Positions 15,355-22,571 of a stretch of DNA of 24,256 nucleotides are shown one piece after another. The notes beneath the pieces were generated by a model, which saw only the letters and a program-made list of their open reading frames with translations, was not told the DNA's origin and ran no database searches. The DNA is from a virus. The position numbers were made by a program, and so were the translations under genes. Numbering within the stretch: the stretch's first letter is position 1; the number at the start of each line of letters is the position of its first letter. The stretch spans positions 1-24,256 of the IMG/VR virus record IMGVR_UViG_3300014914_000040. One strand, given 5' to 3'.

Positions 15355-16314
15355 TTACGACACACCAGTAATCAAACGGCCGGCACCTACAAACGTATAA
15401 ACTTCATCTGTATTCTGCCTTGCTCTAAACACATCACTACGGCTAGATTCAGCGCGGTATTGTTCTGTTACCATTATTTGTGGACTGTCTCCCGTCCATA
15501 ACATAGTACGCCCAAAACTAGGGTCTTTCAAATCTCTGTTACTGGATACCCTGTACAAACCCGCTATGGTATTGGTCCAAAAATCCGTTAAAGATTTAGA
15601 CTGGCCTTTTTTCGCACTGTCTGTCTGTGCGTCTGCTACTACCACTTCATCGACTCCAAAATATTGCGCCAATGTTCTTAGTTGTGCTTCCTCTCCGCCT
15701 AATTCAATAGGGTTAGTATATTTTAGCGCGTCTGTGATTTCAGCGGTCAAAAGTAAATCGTTTTTACTTGCGTCTGAGACTACCATCAAGTTAGGCTTAA
15801 CACCAAAATTTGATCTCATGGCCTCTTTTGCTGCTAATACATCTATACGTGGCGTTGCTGTAGCCGCCGTACTCCATGCAACCGCCGCCGCCGCATTACC
15901 GATTGATCCGGTATCAAGGGCCATTGTAATCTGCCTTGATTCCTGTTTACGTAAAACCACATCCATAGCACGCATGACTGCGATTGCTTCCGCGTCCATT
16001 TGTGCGTCTCCGTATAGTGTACGCTCTGAATCGTCAAGCAATTCTTCAAAACCGTCTTCCTGACAACTATAAGACTGGTTTTCGAAAGTATAATCACTCC
16101 TTTGATACGCTGCACGTGGCGCACGCCTTGTACTCTGTGTTTTAAGGAAACTTTCCACTGTGATTAATGGATATTCTCCTTCTTTTTTTGGCGTTTCAAA
16201 TGTAGGAAATATTTTACCTCCTACAAATCCGCGCCTTGACGCTTCCATAGCATATTCCCACGCTATGGTTCCTAAATCGTTTCTGACGATGGCCGTTGTT
16301 TCTGGACTAGGCAT
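15355..16314 (-). CDS. Major capsid protein
   Basis: This 319-residue protein is assigned as the shell subunit by position after the cement gene and before the joining gene, by length, and by HK97-type sequence features. It begins MPSPETTAIVRNDLGTIAWE. A helical segment lies at about 100-130 (MDAEAIAVMRAMDVVLRKQE), DVLAAKEAMRSNFGVKPNLM at about 157-176, and a core strand VVSDASKNDLLL. The last part is YTFVGAGRLITGVS. An AAAGGAGGT ribosome site lies close to the ATG, nearly identical to that of the cement gene, as expected for two strongly translated structural genes. No obvious cleaved N-terminal delta domain is present; scaffolding seems to be provided by the nested scaffold gene. Which capsid subfamily it belongs to was not determined. 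Confidence 0.85.
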   Translation of the reverse strand: MPSPETTAIVRNDLGTIAWEYAMEASRRGFVGGKIFPTFETPKKEGEYPLITVESFLKTQSTRRAPRAAYQRSDYTFENQSYSCQEDGFEELLDDSERTLYGDAQMDAEAIAVMRAMDVVLRKQESRQITMALDTGSIGNAAAAVAWSTAATATPRIDVLAAKEAMRSNFGVKPNLMVVSDASKNDLLLTAEITDALKYTNPIELGGEEAQLRTLAQYFGVDEVVVADAQTDSAKKGQSKSLTDFWTNTIAGLYRVSSNRDLKDPSFGRTMLWTGDSPQIMVTEQYRAESSRSDVFRARQNTDEVYTFVGAGRLITGVS

Positions 16315-16411
16315 CTTTTAAACCTCCTTTTGACTGATTATTTAAATACAAAATAATATTCTTCGTTTCTTTTTTAAACCGGGGCGGGGAAAGGGTTTGA
16401 TAAGCTCCGTA

Positions 16412-16433
16412 GGGGTGGAATATTTCGCACCCC
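16412..16433 (-). promoter_or_regulatory. Strong hairpin between cement and capsid genes
   Basis: GGGGTG (16412-16417) pairs with CACCCC (16428-16433), and GAA/TTC extends the stem to 9 bp with one bulged base and a 3-nt loop. It lies in a GC-rich stretch of an otherwise AT-rich window, in the 145-nt gap after the cement gene. No T-run follows, so it may be an mRNA-processing or stability hairpin. The plus strand also carries closely spaced G-runs at 16381-16395. Confidence 0.55.
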
Positions 16434-16459
16434 CTCCCTGCTTGAGTCATGTCACTTGT

Positions 16460-16834
16460 TTATGTATCGGTATTCACGACAGGTATAATTTCCACTATGT
16501 CACCGTCTGCGGTGGCCGCCTCAACGGCTATACCCAATGGAACGCCTGACACTGCGTCATCTACTTTACCACCGGCGGCAGGGTAGATAGTTGCACCAAC
16601 CGCAAACGCTCCAGCGGCTACTACTTCATTCGATTTACCACTACTAAACAAATCAATAGCACATAAATCGCCACTGGCTACCACTACTTCATTGATACCT
16701 ATACCGTGCGTGGTTGCGTCTGCTATTTCAACGCCTACAGGATCGGTAGAGGACGCTGCCACAATAGATACTCTTAATTTCTTTGCTATCGCCTCACTGG
16801 CTGTAAACGTCTTCGGGCTTGTGCTTGTTCCCAT
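16460..16834 (-). CDS. Capsid cement / decoration protein (DUF2190-like)
   Basis: This 124-residue protein sits where lambda D is found, between the protease/scaffold and the capsid gene. Its pattern is that of DUF2190-type cement proteins and not of gpD: TASEAIAKKLRVSIVAAS, then HGIGINEVVVASGDLCAIDL, NEVVAAGAFAVGATIYPAAG, GVPLGIAVEAATADGDIVEI. The repeated 'aGd.v...' and 'G.a...ad Gd' phrases are typical. It would bind the outside of the expanded capsid. AAAGGAGG lies 8 nt before the ATG, a strong ribosome site fitting a high-copy product. No signal peptide or membrane segment. Family resemblance by eye. Confidence 0.75.
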   Translation of the reverse strand: MGTSTSPKTFTASEAIAKKLRVSIVAASSTDPVGVEIADATTHGIGINEVVVASGDLCAIDLFSSGKSNEVVAAGAFAVGATIYPAAGGKVDDAVSGVPLGIAVEAATADGDIVEIIPVVNTDT

Positions 16835-16907
16835 TTTCTAAACCTCCTTTTAAGATAAAAAATTTATTTTATAATTCCACTAATTAACTTTTTGCTTGTT
16901 TTCTTAA

Positions 16908-17459
16908 TTAATACTTTTTCTTTTTAACAATTTCAATGAAATCGTTTTCCGCTTCCGGGTGCGCCTTGCTACATTCCGTAATAGCGGTTCCCTTGCTACA
17001 TTTATGTTCGGACATGTAATCAGCTACCAACGCTTTTAGTCCCTTTTTACTATCGTCTGTCTGATCGATGTTACTATTGTCAACTCTCATGGCATCAGGG
17101 GAACCTTTAGCAAGGGTTTCCAATGCGGTAGCGTTAGACGTGTTTTGAGCTTTCAGGATTTCTACCGCCGCTTCCGGAGCAGTTGTCTTCCCATCTGTTA
17201 TAAATTTGTCTACCATTTCTTTACATCCAGGATTAGAAAGGGCCTGTAAATCGGAAATCCTTCCGCGCTCTGCCAAAATACCTTCGTCACGGCCTGTAAC
17301 CTTTCCAGCTTCAACACCTTTGGCATGTTCAGCGGCTTTAACATCCGTTAGACTTTCCTCTATTTCCGCCTTTGCTTCTATCTTGCCTTTTTCGATCATG
17401 GCATTATACAAGTCCACATTTTCCGTTTTCATTTGTGCTATCTGTTCAATCAACGTCAT
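16908..17459 (-). CDS. Nested scaffold protein (Nu3-like), internal start of the protease gene
   Basis: The ATG at 17457-17459 (Met312 of the protease frame) has a perfect GGAGG (17467-17471) with a 7-nt spacer, much better than expected inside a coding region. Its 183-residue product is a Lys/Glu/Ala-rich, largely helical protein (MTLIEQIAQMKTENVDLYNA; KIEAKAEIEESLTDVKAAEH; a charged LysLysLys-Tyr end), as expected for a capsid scaffold. In lambda the scaffold Nu3 is likewise made from an internal start in C in the same frame, giving a protease-scaffold fusion plus an excess of free scaffold. Seen: start, ribosome site, composition. Function as an independent scaffold is inferred. Confidence 0.75.
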   Translation of the reverse strand: MTLIEQIAQMKTENVDLYNAMIEKGKIEAKAEIEESLTDVKAAEHAKGVEAGKVTGRDEGILAERGRISDLQALSNPGCKEMVDKFITDGKTTAPEAAVEILKAQNTSNATALETLAKGSPDAMRVDNSNIDQTDDSKKGLKALVADYMSEHKCSKGTAITECSKAHPEAENDFIEIVKKKKY

Positions 17460-18392
17460 CTTTTGCCCTCCATTTAAAGAATTAAAATTATTATCTTTTA
17501 TGACCTTTGTTATATCGGCACCATTACCAGCACCATTACCAGCACCATTACCAATATTATCAAATAATTGATCCATAGTTAAAAGACCGTCTATCAAACC
17601 AATCTTTATAGCTTGCGAACCAATAAACACTTTACCCTCAGCCATTTTATTGACGGCAAGAGGTTTTATATTTTTAAATTTTGCTATACCAGATATAAAA
17701 GCTTTGTTAACTTGGTCAACTTGGCTCTGTAATACCGCACGTCCCGCTTCGCTTAACGGAGCCAATGCAGAGGGAACGCGCTTAAATTTCCCGGCGGCAA
17801 TTTCCGTTTGGGTAATACCCATCATTTTATTAAGTCCAGAAATATCGGTATGCGTGGTAACAGTCCCTATTGATCCGGTTACGGTAACTTCTCCCGTTAT
17901 AAAGGTTTTATGGGCCGCCGCACCAATCCACATAGCCGCGCTTGCCATCATGCCGGATGTTACAGAAACAATCGATTTAATACTCTGGGACTCAAATATC
18001 AAATTAGCAAACTGCTCAACGCCGAACGCATTGCCGCCGGGGCTGTCAATATCCATAACGATTGTATGAACATCTTCACGCCCCAATAATATACGGAAAT
18101 CTCTTTCCAGAATATCTAACGCGGCGAATCCGCCAAAGAATAACGTAAAAAAATCACTCTTTGGAATAACCATTCCTGTTATCGGTAAAATCGCTATACC
18201 CTCTTGGATGGTGAAAGTTTCCGGGGCGATAGTCTGGTCATTAATATTAATGTTACAATTAAATTTATCTTTCATCTCTTCCGGGTTTTGTTTGGCATAA
18301 AATTCCAATTGCTTATCATGCATATCATATATTGTTTTTGCATAATTTGGAAGTATGGCCCAAAGAGGTGAAAGTAAATTGTTATTTATCAT
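16908..18392 (-). CDS. Prohead protease, S49 (SppA/lambda C-like), with C-terminal scaffold region
   Basis: The 494-residue product matures the prohead by cutting the scaffold and itself. The S49 domain spans about 55-280: GIAILPITGMVIP (65-77), DIDSPGGNAFG (114-124), then the active-site segment SGMMASAAMW with the likely nucleophile Ser151. The expected general base is Lys204 in AAGKFKRVPS; the 53-residue spacing is close to that of lambda C (Ser166/Lys218). A Gly/Asn/Ala repeat linker (GNGA three times, 281-292) separates the protease from a Lys/Glu-rich C-terminal part that resembles a scaffold. An in-frame internal start (Met312) with a strong ribosome site lies in the same region. The AAAGGAGA site of this gene sits in the end of the portal gene, 9 nt before the ATG. 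Confidence 0.88.
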   Translation of the reverse strand: MINNNLLSPLWAILPNYAKTIYDMHDKQLEFYAKQNPEEMKDKFNCNININDQTIAPETFTIQEGIAILPITGMVIPKSDFFTLFFGGFAALDILERDFRILLGREDVHTIVMDIDSPGGNAFGVEQFANLIFESQSIKSIVSVTSGMMASAAMWIGAAAHKTFITGEVTVTGSIGTVTTHTDISGLNKMMGITQTEIAAGKFKRVPSALAPLSEAGRAVLQSQVDQVNKAFISGIAKFKNIKPLAVNKMAEGKVFIGSQAIKIGLIDGLLTMDQLFDNIGNGAGNGAGNGADITKVIKDNNFNSLNGGQKMTLIEQIAQMKTENVDLYNAMIEKGKIEAKAEIEESLTDVKAAEHAKGVEAGKVTGRDEGILAERGRISDLQALSNPGCKEMVDKFITDGKTTAPEAAVEILKAQNTSNATALETLAKGSPDAMRVDNSNIDQTDDSKKGLKALVADYMSEHKCSKGTAITECSKAHPEAENDFIEIVKKKKY

Positions 18393-18395
18393 ATT

Positions 18396-20036
18396 TTATT
18401 TATCTCCTTTACTTGAATTGTCCGGGTCCTCATCGTCATTGTCATCGGACTCTTCCGGGGTTTCACTTGTGTTAGCCTTTTGGGTTGCTTCAGCATTTGC
18501 AATTAATGCACCTGTACTTCCACGCGCTCCTAATCCGATATATTTGACATTTAACGCGTCCATTGTATTTTCTTCATACGCTGTTTGTTCTATGTTCCTG
18601 TCAAAATCACCGCCAATTGCTGCACTTTCTTCCGCTATAGTGGATAATCTACCACCTATTCTATCAAGGGCGGCAGTGGTTTCTTTGGTCGGGTCTATTT
18701 GTCCCGGTGAAGGACCGACCCATTTATTTTCAAGGTATGCCGCACGTATTGCAAAATCATCCATAAATCCAGGAGCGGGTACACGTCCAGATAATACAGC
18801 TTCTTCAAACCATGCAGCGTATACTAAATTACAAAAATGAGTTTCTAGCCATGTACGCCGGGCCTTGAACATCTTCCACGCTAATAGCATGGCTGATCTA
18901 CTCGCGGAATAACTCGAACTGAATTGATAATTTAATAATTCGTAAGGTATTGACAACGCCGCGCCAATCTGCCTTAACATAGATTGCATAAACCCATCAA
19001 AATTATTGTTTGGTCTTTTCGGGTCTGCAAATTCTACAGACTCTTCATTGGATAGGGTAATAAATGCGCCCATGCCTAATTTATAATCTTGATCGTCTGT
19101 CGCCGCATTGGTTTCTTCCGTCATGGCATACGGGCTTAACTCCGTATCACCATCTGGAGATTTTAGAAAAACGGTAAAGTATGAATTAACAACGGCGGCG
19201 GCTATTTCCGCATTAGTATATTTGCTTAATTGCTTTACTATTTCGATTATTGGGGCTAAATAAGGCATACCACGTGTTTGATCCGGGCGTAATTGCTCAT
19301 ATATATGCAATATTCTACGTCTACCAGTTGGGCTAAACGCCTGCACCGTTTTCCAGTCTCTTTCATGGCTCTTTTCCGTTCCTGGATTAGTTGTTCGTAT
19401 ATCGTATGAAACTGGCTGGCCTTTATTACTAGTATGAACGCCGCCGGCTAGATTCTTAGTGTTTGTTATATCGCCTCTATTACATACCCTATCTGACTCA
19501 ATTAATTGAATTTTTAGGCCGTATGGGCTTGTATTACGCATTTCATAGGGCAATAATGCGAAAATGTCCCCGGATTCCAACGCACCACGTAAAACTAAAT
19601 TAACATTATCGTTAAAGGTCCCTTTACGGTTATAGCTACAATCAAGGTTATTACTCCATAATTTCCATTCGCTTTCAATTAAATTCTGTTTCTGGGCCGC
19701 TTCCTTTTCATTTAGTTTTAATACATGGCGATTTAATCTTGATTGCATCGTTAGCCCGGACCCTACCACATGTAAAGCATTAGTGTTGATAGCTCCAGTG
19801 GCAATAGGTGCATTTCTAATTAAATCACGTGACCGATTAACAATAGCTTGTCTATCTGTTAACGTGTCCCCGTCTGCGTCACTTTGCGGCGGTCTCCATC
19901 CAACCGTACCACGCCGGGTAGATGATCCGCCGAAATACGTACCAGAACGCGCGGAAAATTTACCCCCTTTGGTTACTCTTTGCTTTTGTGCAAAAGGCGG
20001 AAGAGAATTAAACTTGACTATTTTTTCTTTGTCCAT
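18396..20036 (-). CDS. Portal protein (lambda family)
   Basis: This 546-residue protein forms the DNA-entry ring at one capsid vertex and binds the terminase. It matches lambda-type portal proteins in order: RSRDLIRNAPIATGAINTNA at about 67-86, VVGSGLTMQSRLNR, then FNDNVNLVLRGALESGDIFA, IQLIESDRVCN (about 175-185), RRILHIYEQLRPDQTRGMPY and LAPIIEIVKQLSKYTNAEIA in the mid-part, and SSSYSASRSAMLLAWKMFKA in the later part. The C-terminus is acidic (DDNDDEDPDNSSKGDK). The ATG overlaps the stop of the small Cys-rich gene by one base. The gene ends 3 nt before the protease gene, whose ribosome site lies in the portal's last codons, so these genes are probably cotranslated. Confidence 0.92.
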   Translation of the reverse strand: MDKEKIVKFNSLPPFAQKQRVTKGGKFSARSGTYFGGSSTRRGTVGWRPPQSDADGDTLTDRQAIVNRSRDLIRNAPIATGAINTNALHVVGSGLTMQSRLNRHVLKLNEKEAAQKQNLIESEWKLWSNNLDCSYNRKGTFNDNVNLVLRGALESGDIFALLPYEMRNTSPYGLKIQLIESDRVCNRGDITNTKNLAGGVHTSNKGQPVSYDIRTTNPGTEKSHERDWKTVQAFSPTGRRRILHIYEQLRPDQTRGMPYLAPIIEIVKQLSKYTNAEIAAAVVNSYFTVFLKSPDGDTELSPYAMTEETNAATDDQDYKLGMGAFITLSNEESVEFADPKRPNNNFDGFMQSMLRQIGAALSIPYELLNYQFSSSYSASRSAMLLAWKMFKARRTWLETHFCNLVYAAWFEEAVLSGRVPAPGFMDDFAIRAAYLENKWVGPSPGQIDPTKETTAALDRIGGRLSTIAEESAAIGGDFDRNIEQTAYEENTMDALNVKYIGLGARGSTGALIANAEATQKANTSETPEESDDNDDEDPDNSSKGDK

Positions 20037-20230
20037 TATCCAATATCTTCCTTATCATCCTTTTTGTTTTTTGGCTTAAATAAAACTAATCCAGCACATT
20101 TCCCGGTTTCGTCAATCGCTACACCTTTTAAATTACACACTTCACCAATATTATTAACACACATGACGGCTAAGCAATGTACTTTACATTCAACCTCCAG
20201 GCTATATAATGCTTTTGTTTTATTATCCAT
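20036..20230 (-). CDS. Small cysteine-rich protein, unknown
   Basis: This 64-residue protein has five cysteines at positions 15, 19, 24, 32 and 45 (C-x3-C-x4-C-x7-C-x12-C). The spacing suggests a metal-binding or disulfide-knit minidomain, and faintly resembles DUF1540-type Cys-rich proteins. The C-terminus is Lys/Asp-rich. It is encoded between the gpW-like connector gene and the portal gene, overlapping the portal start by one base. Such position suggests a small head component, but it could be a regulator such as the phage Com type. Ribosome site weak (GTGGAT). Function unknown. Confidence 0.65.
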   Translation of the reverse strand: MDNKTKALYSLEVECKVHCLAVMCVNNIGEVCNLKGVAIDETGKCAGLVLFKPKNKKDDKEDIG

Positions 20231-20233
20231 GAT

Positions 20234-20443
20234 TTATTTATCCACACAGGTAAACGCACCGGCCCGCATACCACCGCCACGTGCCTCTCGGTCTACTTCT
20301 TTTTTGTATTTATCCCGGCCCTTTTCTAAATCTGCCAAATCTGCAAGGGTAACAGACCTGTTATTGATTGTGTAACTTTGGGCGGACAAAACAGCGGTTA
20401 TTGCGTCTTCGTATAGTCCTAATAATGTTGTAGCTGTGCTCAT
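20234..20443 (-). CDS. Putative head-tail connector (gpW / DUF6148-like)
   Basis: This 69-residue protein sits between the large terminase and portal genes, where lambda has W. The pattern AITAVLSAQSYTINNRSVTL (about 14-33) followed by ADLADLEKGRDKYKKEVDRE is characteristic of small gpW/DUF6148-like proteins ('...aGqSytI..rs.trAdL.el...r..y...v'). It would complete the head by binding under the portal. The ATG overlaps the terminase stop by 4 nt (ATGA), with AAAGGGG 10 nt upstream, pointing to translational coupling. Confidence 0.75.
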   Translation of the reverse strand: MSTATTLLGLYEDAITAVLSAQSYTINNRSVTLADLADLEKGRDKYKKEVDREARGGGMRAGAFTCVDK

Positions 20444-22308
20444 TCGATCCGTTCCCCTTTCGTTAATTGCCTTTTTTTACGGCGTTTTTTAACTGCTTGG
20501 TACTCTACTTTTTCCTTATAACCTTGTAAGCTATCCAACATTTGGTAAATTGTCAAGGACGGATAAATCACAAAAGCAATTATATTTAAAACAGCTATGT
20601 TATATACCATTAAATCTAATTGCTCATTACGCTTTCTTGTTTTTATCCATTCGTATTTTTTAAACCCTTTTACAAATTTAACTTTACGTTTTTCCGCTGT
20701 TAATTGTTTAAAATATTCCTCGTCTAAACTCATAGGAAAATGAACGTAACCCGGCCCCGCTTCCTCGATCAACAGACGCGCAAATAATAAGTTTTTAATG
20801 GTGTCTGTACCGATCATGTATAAATTAACGCCGTTTTTTTGTACTGAAGGTTTACCGGATATAGGGGACCCAGGAGTAGATGATCCCTTAATGGCAAAAA
20901 CGCTTAATGAGTCGGAAGCTTTAACAAATGCGTATGTTTCGGCTGTATGGTGTCCCCCGGTATCTATTGCCGTTGCTACTATTCGCATTTGGCCTTTGGG
21001 GTGGCTGAAAGTTTTCCCTATGTATTCGCGGAGATTATCCCATACCGTTAGTTCCGCCGGGCTACCCATTAAATATTTGGTTTCTATTATGTCGCACTCT
21101 TCACCGGAACGCCACCCCACAATAGCACATTCTATTCTATCGTCTTGGACATCCGCCGCCATTGTTAGCATTACAATGTTAGGATTTAAGCCCGGTTGTA
21201 CTGGTTCCCGTCGATTAAATAGATAACTATATTCAAGGCTTGCCCCTTTACTTTCCCATGTTTCGGCCAATACGGTATTTGTCCATGTTTTTAATAATGG
21301 TTCATCTTTTAGTTTCTCAAATTTCAAAAACTCTAAAACTATATCCTCCCACGATAACCAACCTAATGGAGAGTATAAACCGTTAATGTGGAACCCTGGA
21401 CATTTCCCGTTTTCGGTATTCTCCGCAATCCATTTACCCCTTGTTAACATTTCGGTTTTATGTCTTTCCTCAATATGGCACCCGCACGAATCACAGATAT
21501 AAGTTACCTCTGATATTAGTTCATATTTTTCGTTTTTCTCAAATTTTATATTGGACCATTGTAGGTGTTGCATGTAATCACAATGCGGACATGGGAGGTT
21601 ATATTTCCTTTGATCTGATTCTAAATATTCGCGTTCTATTCTGGAATTTTCTTTTTCTGTTGGAGAGGATAAGATAAATATTTTACGGCGGCGTCCGAAT
21701 GTTGTTGTACGTTTTACCGCTAATGCTATAGGATCGCCTTCTCCTTCCAAATCCAACGGGTAAGAGTCCACTTCATCTAATGCCAAATTACGTATCGGTA
21801 ACATTCTGAGAGAACTTGCACTATTGGCCCCGGTTAAGACGGTAACGCCGCCCCGGTATTCTTTGCATAAAAGAGTGTTGCCCCCGTCTTTCTCTCTGGA
21901 TGGTGGTATGATTTCACGTAATACAGGGGAATCTTGTATCATTTCTTGGTAACGCTGCTTACTTAATTTTTTTGCCATCTCCACTGTAGGTTCTACGATC
22001 ATGAAAGGGCCGGGCGATAAATCTATGCTATGCCCATTCCAGTTTAATATTAATTGTGTTCCTGTGATTTGAGCAGGTTTCATAAAAACAACGAAATCGC
22101 AAGGGTGTGAAGGGCTAAGACAATCCATGATTTCTTTTGTGAATGGAACGCGTGATGTTTGATATCTACCAGGGGCAGCGGAACCTTTGGATGATAGGAT
22201 AACGTTTTCGTCCGCCCATTCCGAAATGTTTTGTTTGGGGTCGAGTCTTAAACCTTTTCCAAACGCATCATTATAAGCTGATTCTGCTTCCGTGACTCTT
22301 CTTACCAT
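20440..22308 (-). CDS. Terminase large subunit (GpA family)
   Basis: This 622-residue motor protein and endonuclease packages phage DNA into the prohead. The ATPase half carries a Walker A-like segment MKPAQITGTQ (76-85), Walker B LALDEVD (175-181, with D178 and E179) and the coupling motif SSPT (214-217). A zinc-ribbon-like insertion follows with CPHC (240-243) and CDSC (272-275), as in the lambda gpA family. The nuclease half starts with TMAADVQDDR (383-391, acidic Asp386) and includes AIDTGGHHT (447-455, Asp449), the RNase H-like nuclease signature. The gene overlaps the gpW-like gene by 4 nt at its end. Its ATG has no Shine-Dalgarno sequence and follows the putative methyltransferase remnant by 10 nt. 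Confidence 0.95.
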   Translation of the reverse strand: MVRRVTEAESAYNDAFGKGLRLDPKQNISEWADENVILSSKGSAAPGRYQTSRVPFTKEIMDCLSPSHPCDFVVFMKPAQITGTQLILNWNGHSIDLSPGPFMIVEPTVEMAKKLSKQRYQEMIQDSPVLREIIPPSREKDGGNTLLCKEYRGGVTVLTGANSASSLRMLPIRNLALDEVDSYPLDLEGEGDPIALAVKRTTTFGRRRKIFILSSPTEKENSRIEREYLESDQRKYNLPCPHCDYMQHLQWSNIKFEKNEKYELISEVTYICDSCGCHIEERHKTEMLTRGKWIAENTENGKCPGFHINGLYSPLGWLSWEDIVLEFLKFEKLKDEPLLKTWTNTVLAETWESKGASLEYSYLFNRREPVQPGLNPNIVMLTMAADVQDDRIECAIVGWRSGEECDIIETKYLMGSPAELTVWDNLREYIGKTFSHPKGQMRIVATAIDTGGHHTAETYAFVKASDSLSVFAIKGSSTPGSPISGKPSVQKNGVNLYMIGTDTIKNLLFARLLIEEAGPGYVHFPMSLDEEYFKQLTAEKRKVKFVKGFKKYEWIKTRKRNEQLDLMVYNIAVLNIIAFVIYPSLTIYQMLDSLQGYKEKVEYQAVKKRRKKRQLTKGERIE

Positions 22309-22317
22309 TTATATATA

Positions 22318-22338
22318 TTTAAAATAATTGTAATTGCT
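22318..22338 (-). repeat. 21-bp direct repeat flanking terS, copy 1
   Basis: These 21 bp recur exactly at 23394-23414, on both sides of the small-terminase gene. Next to each copy, on the transcript's 5' side, is a second shared block: TTTAACGCGCA. In copy 1 the blocks are a few bases apart; in copy 2 they are about 60 nt apart. Copy 1 codes for the end of the methyltransferase-like remnant, copy 2 for part of a 32-residue ORF. A related 13-mer (taattgcttgcag) is at 22331-22343 and 24217-24229. Confidence 0.8.
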
Positions 22339-22408
22339 TGCAGTGCGCGTTAAACCGTTTCATTGCTACATCGTAATAGTCTTTGTCTAGTTCATACCCT
22401 GTTAAATA
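22319..22408 (-). pseudogene. 3' remnant resembling a DNA methyltransferase
   Basis: A stop-bounded stretch of 29 codons reads ...GYELDKDYYDVAMKRF and continues to ...KQLQLF before the TAA at 22319-22321. That ending (G-Y-E-L/I-D-K-x-Y-Y/F, then A-x-K-R-F, and a final Q-L-x-L-F) is very like the C-terminus of phage DNA (N4-cytosine/N6-adenine) methyltransferases. There is no start codon at its 5' end, and a TAG is immediately upstream (22409-22411). It therefore appears to be the tail end of a deleted gene. Its 3' end is also part of the 21-bp repeat also found at 23394-23414. Recognised by eye; a homology search is needed to exclude chance. Confidence 0.5.
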
Positions 22409-22417
22409 CTAAATTCA

Positions 22418-22570
22418 TCATCTATCGTACATAAACGTAACAGTTCCCGTTATAGCAAGTGCCGATAACCAATAGCAAGTATCTGCATATGATTTATGCC
22501 ACAACCACCACCCTGCATTAACAAAATACAACCCCATGATAATATAATTAAATAGTTTCGGTTCAAACAT
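22418..22570 (-). CDS. Small membrane protein (50 aa) between terminase genes
   Basis: An intact ORF with ATG at 22568-22570 and TGA at 22418-22420 reads MFEPKLFNYIIMGLYFVNAG at the start. Two hydrophobic, Trp/Tyr-rich helices follow: about residues 6-24 and 31-48, separated by HKSYAD. The short length, double membrane span and MFxxxxFNYxxM-type start are typical of small phage membrane proteins of unknown function that sit near terminase genes. The start lies 1 nt after the small-terminase stop (coupled reading); a weak ribosome site (AGTAGAA) precedes it. Function is unknown: a holin-like or membrane-modifying role cannot be judged. Confidence 0.7.
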   Translation of the reverse strand: MFEPKLFNYIIMGLYFVNAGWWLWHKSYADTCYWLSALAITGTVTFMYDR

Positions 22571-22571
22571 A

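Noticed and set aside
16381-16415. Possible G-quadruplex on the plus strand (GGGG, GGGG, GGG, then a distant GGGG)
   Set aside because: The fourth G-run is about 16 nt away and competes with the hairpin; support is too weak for a separate call.
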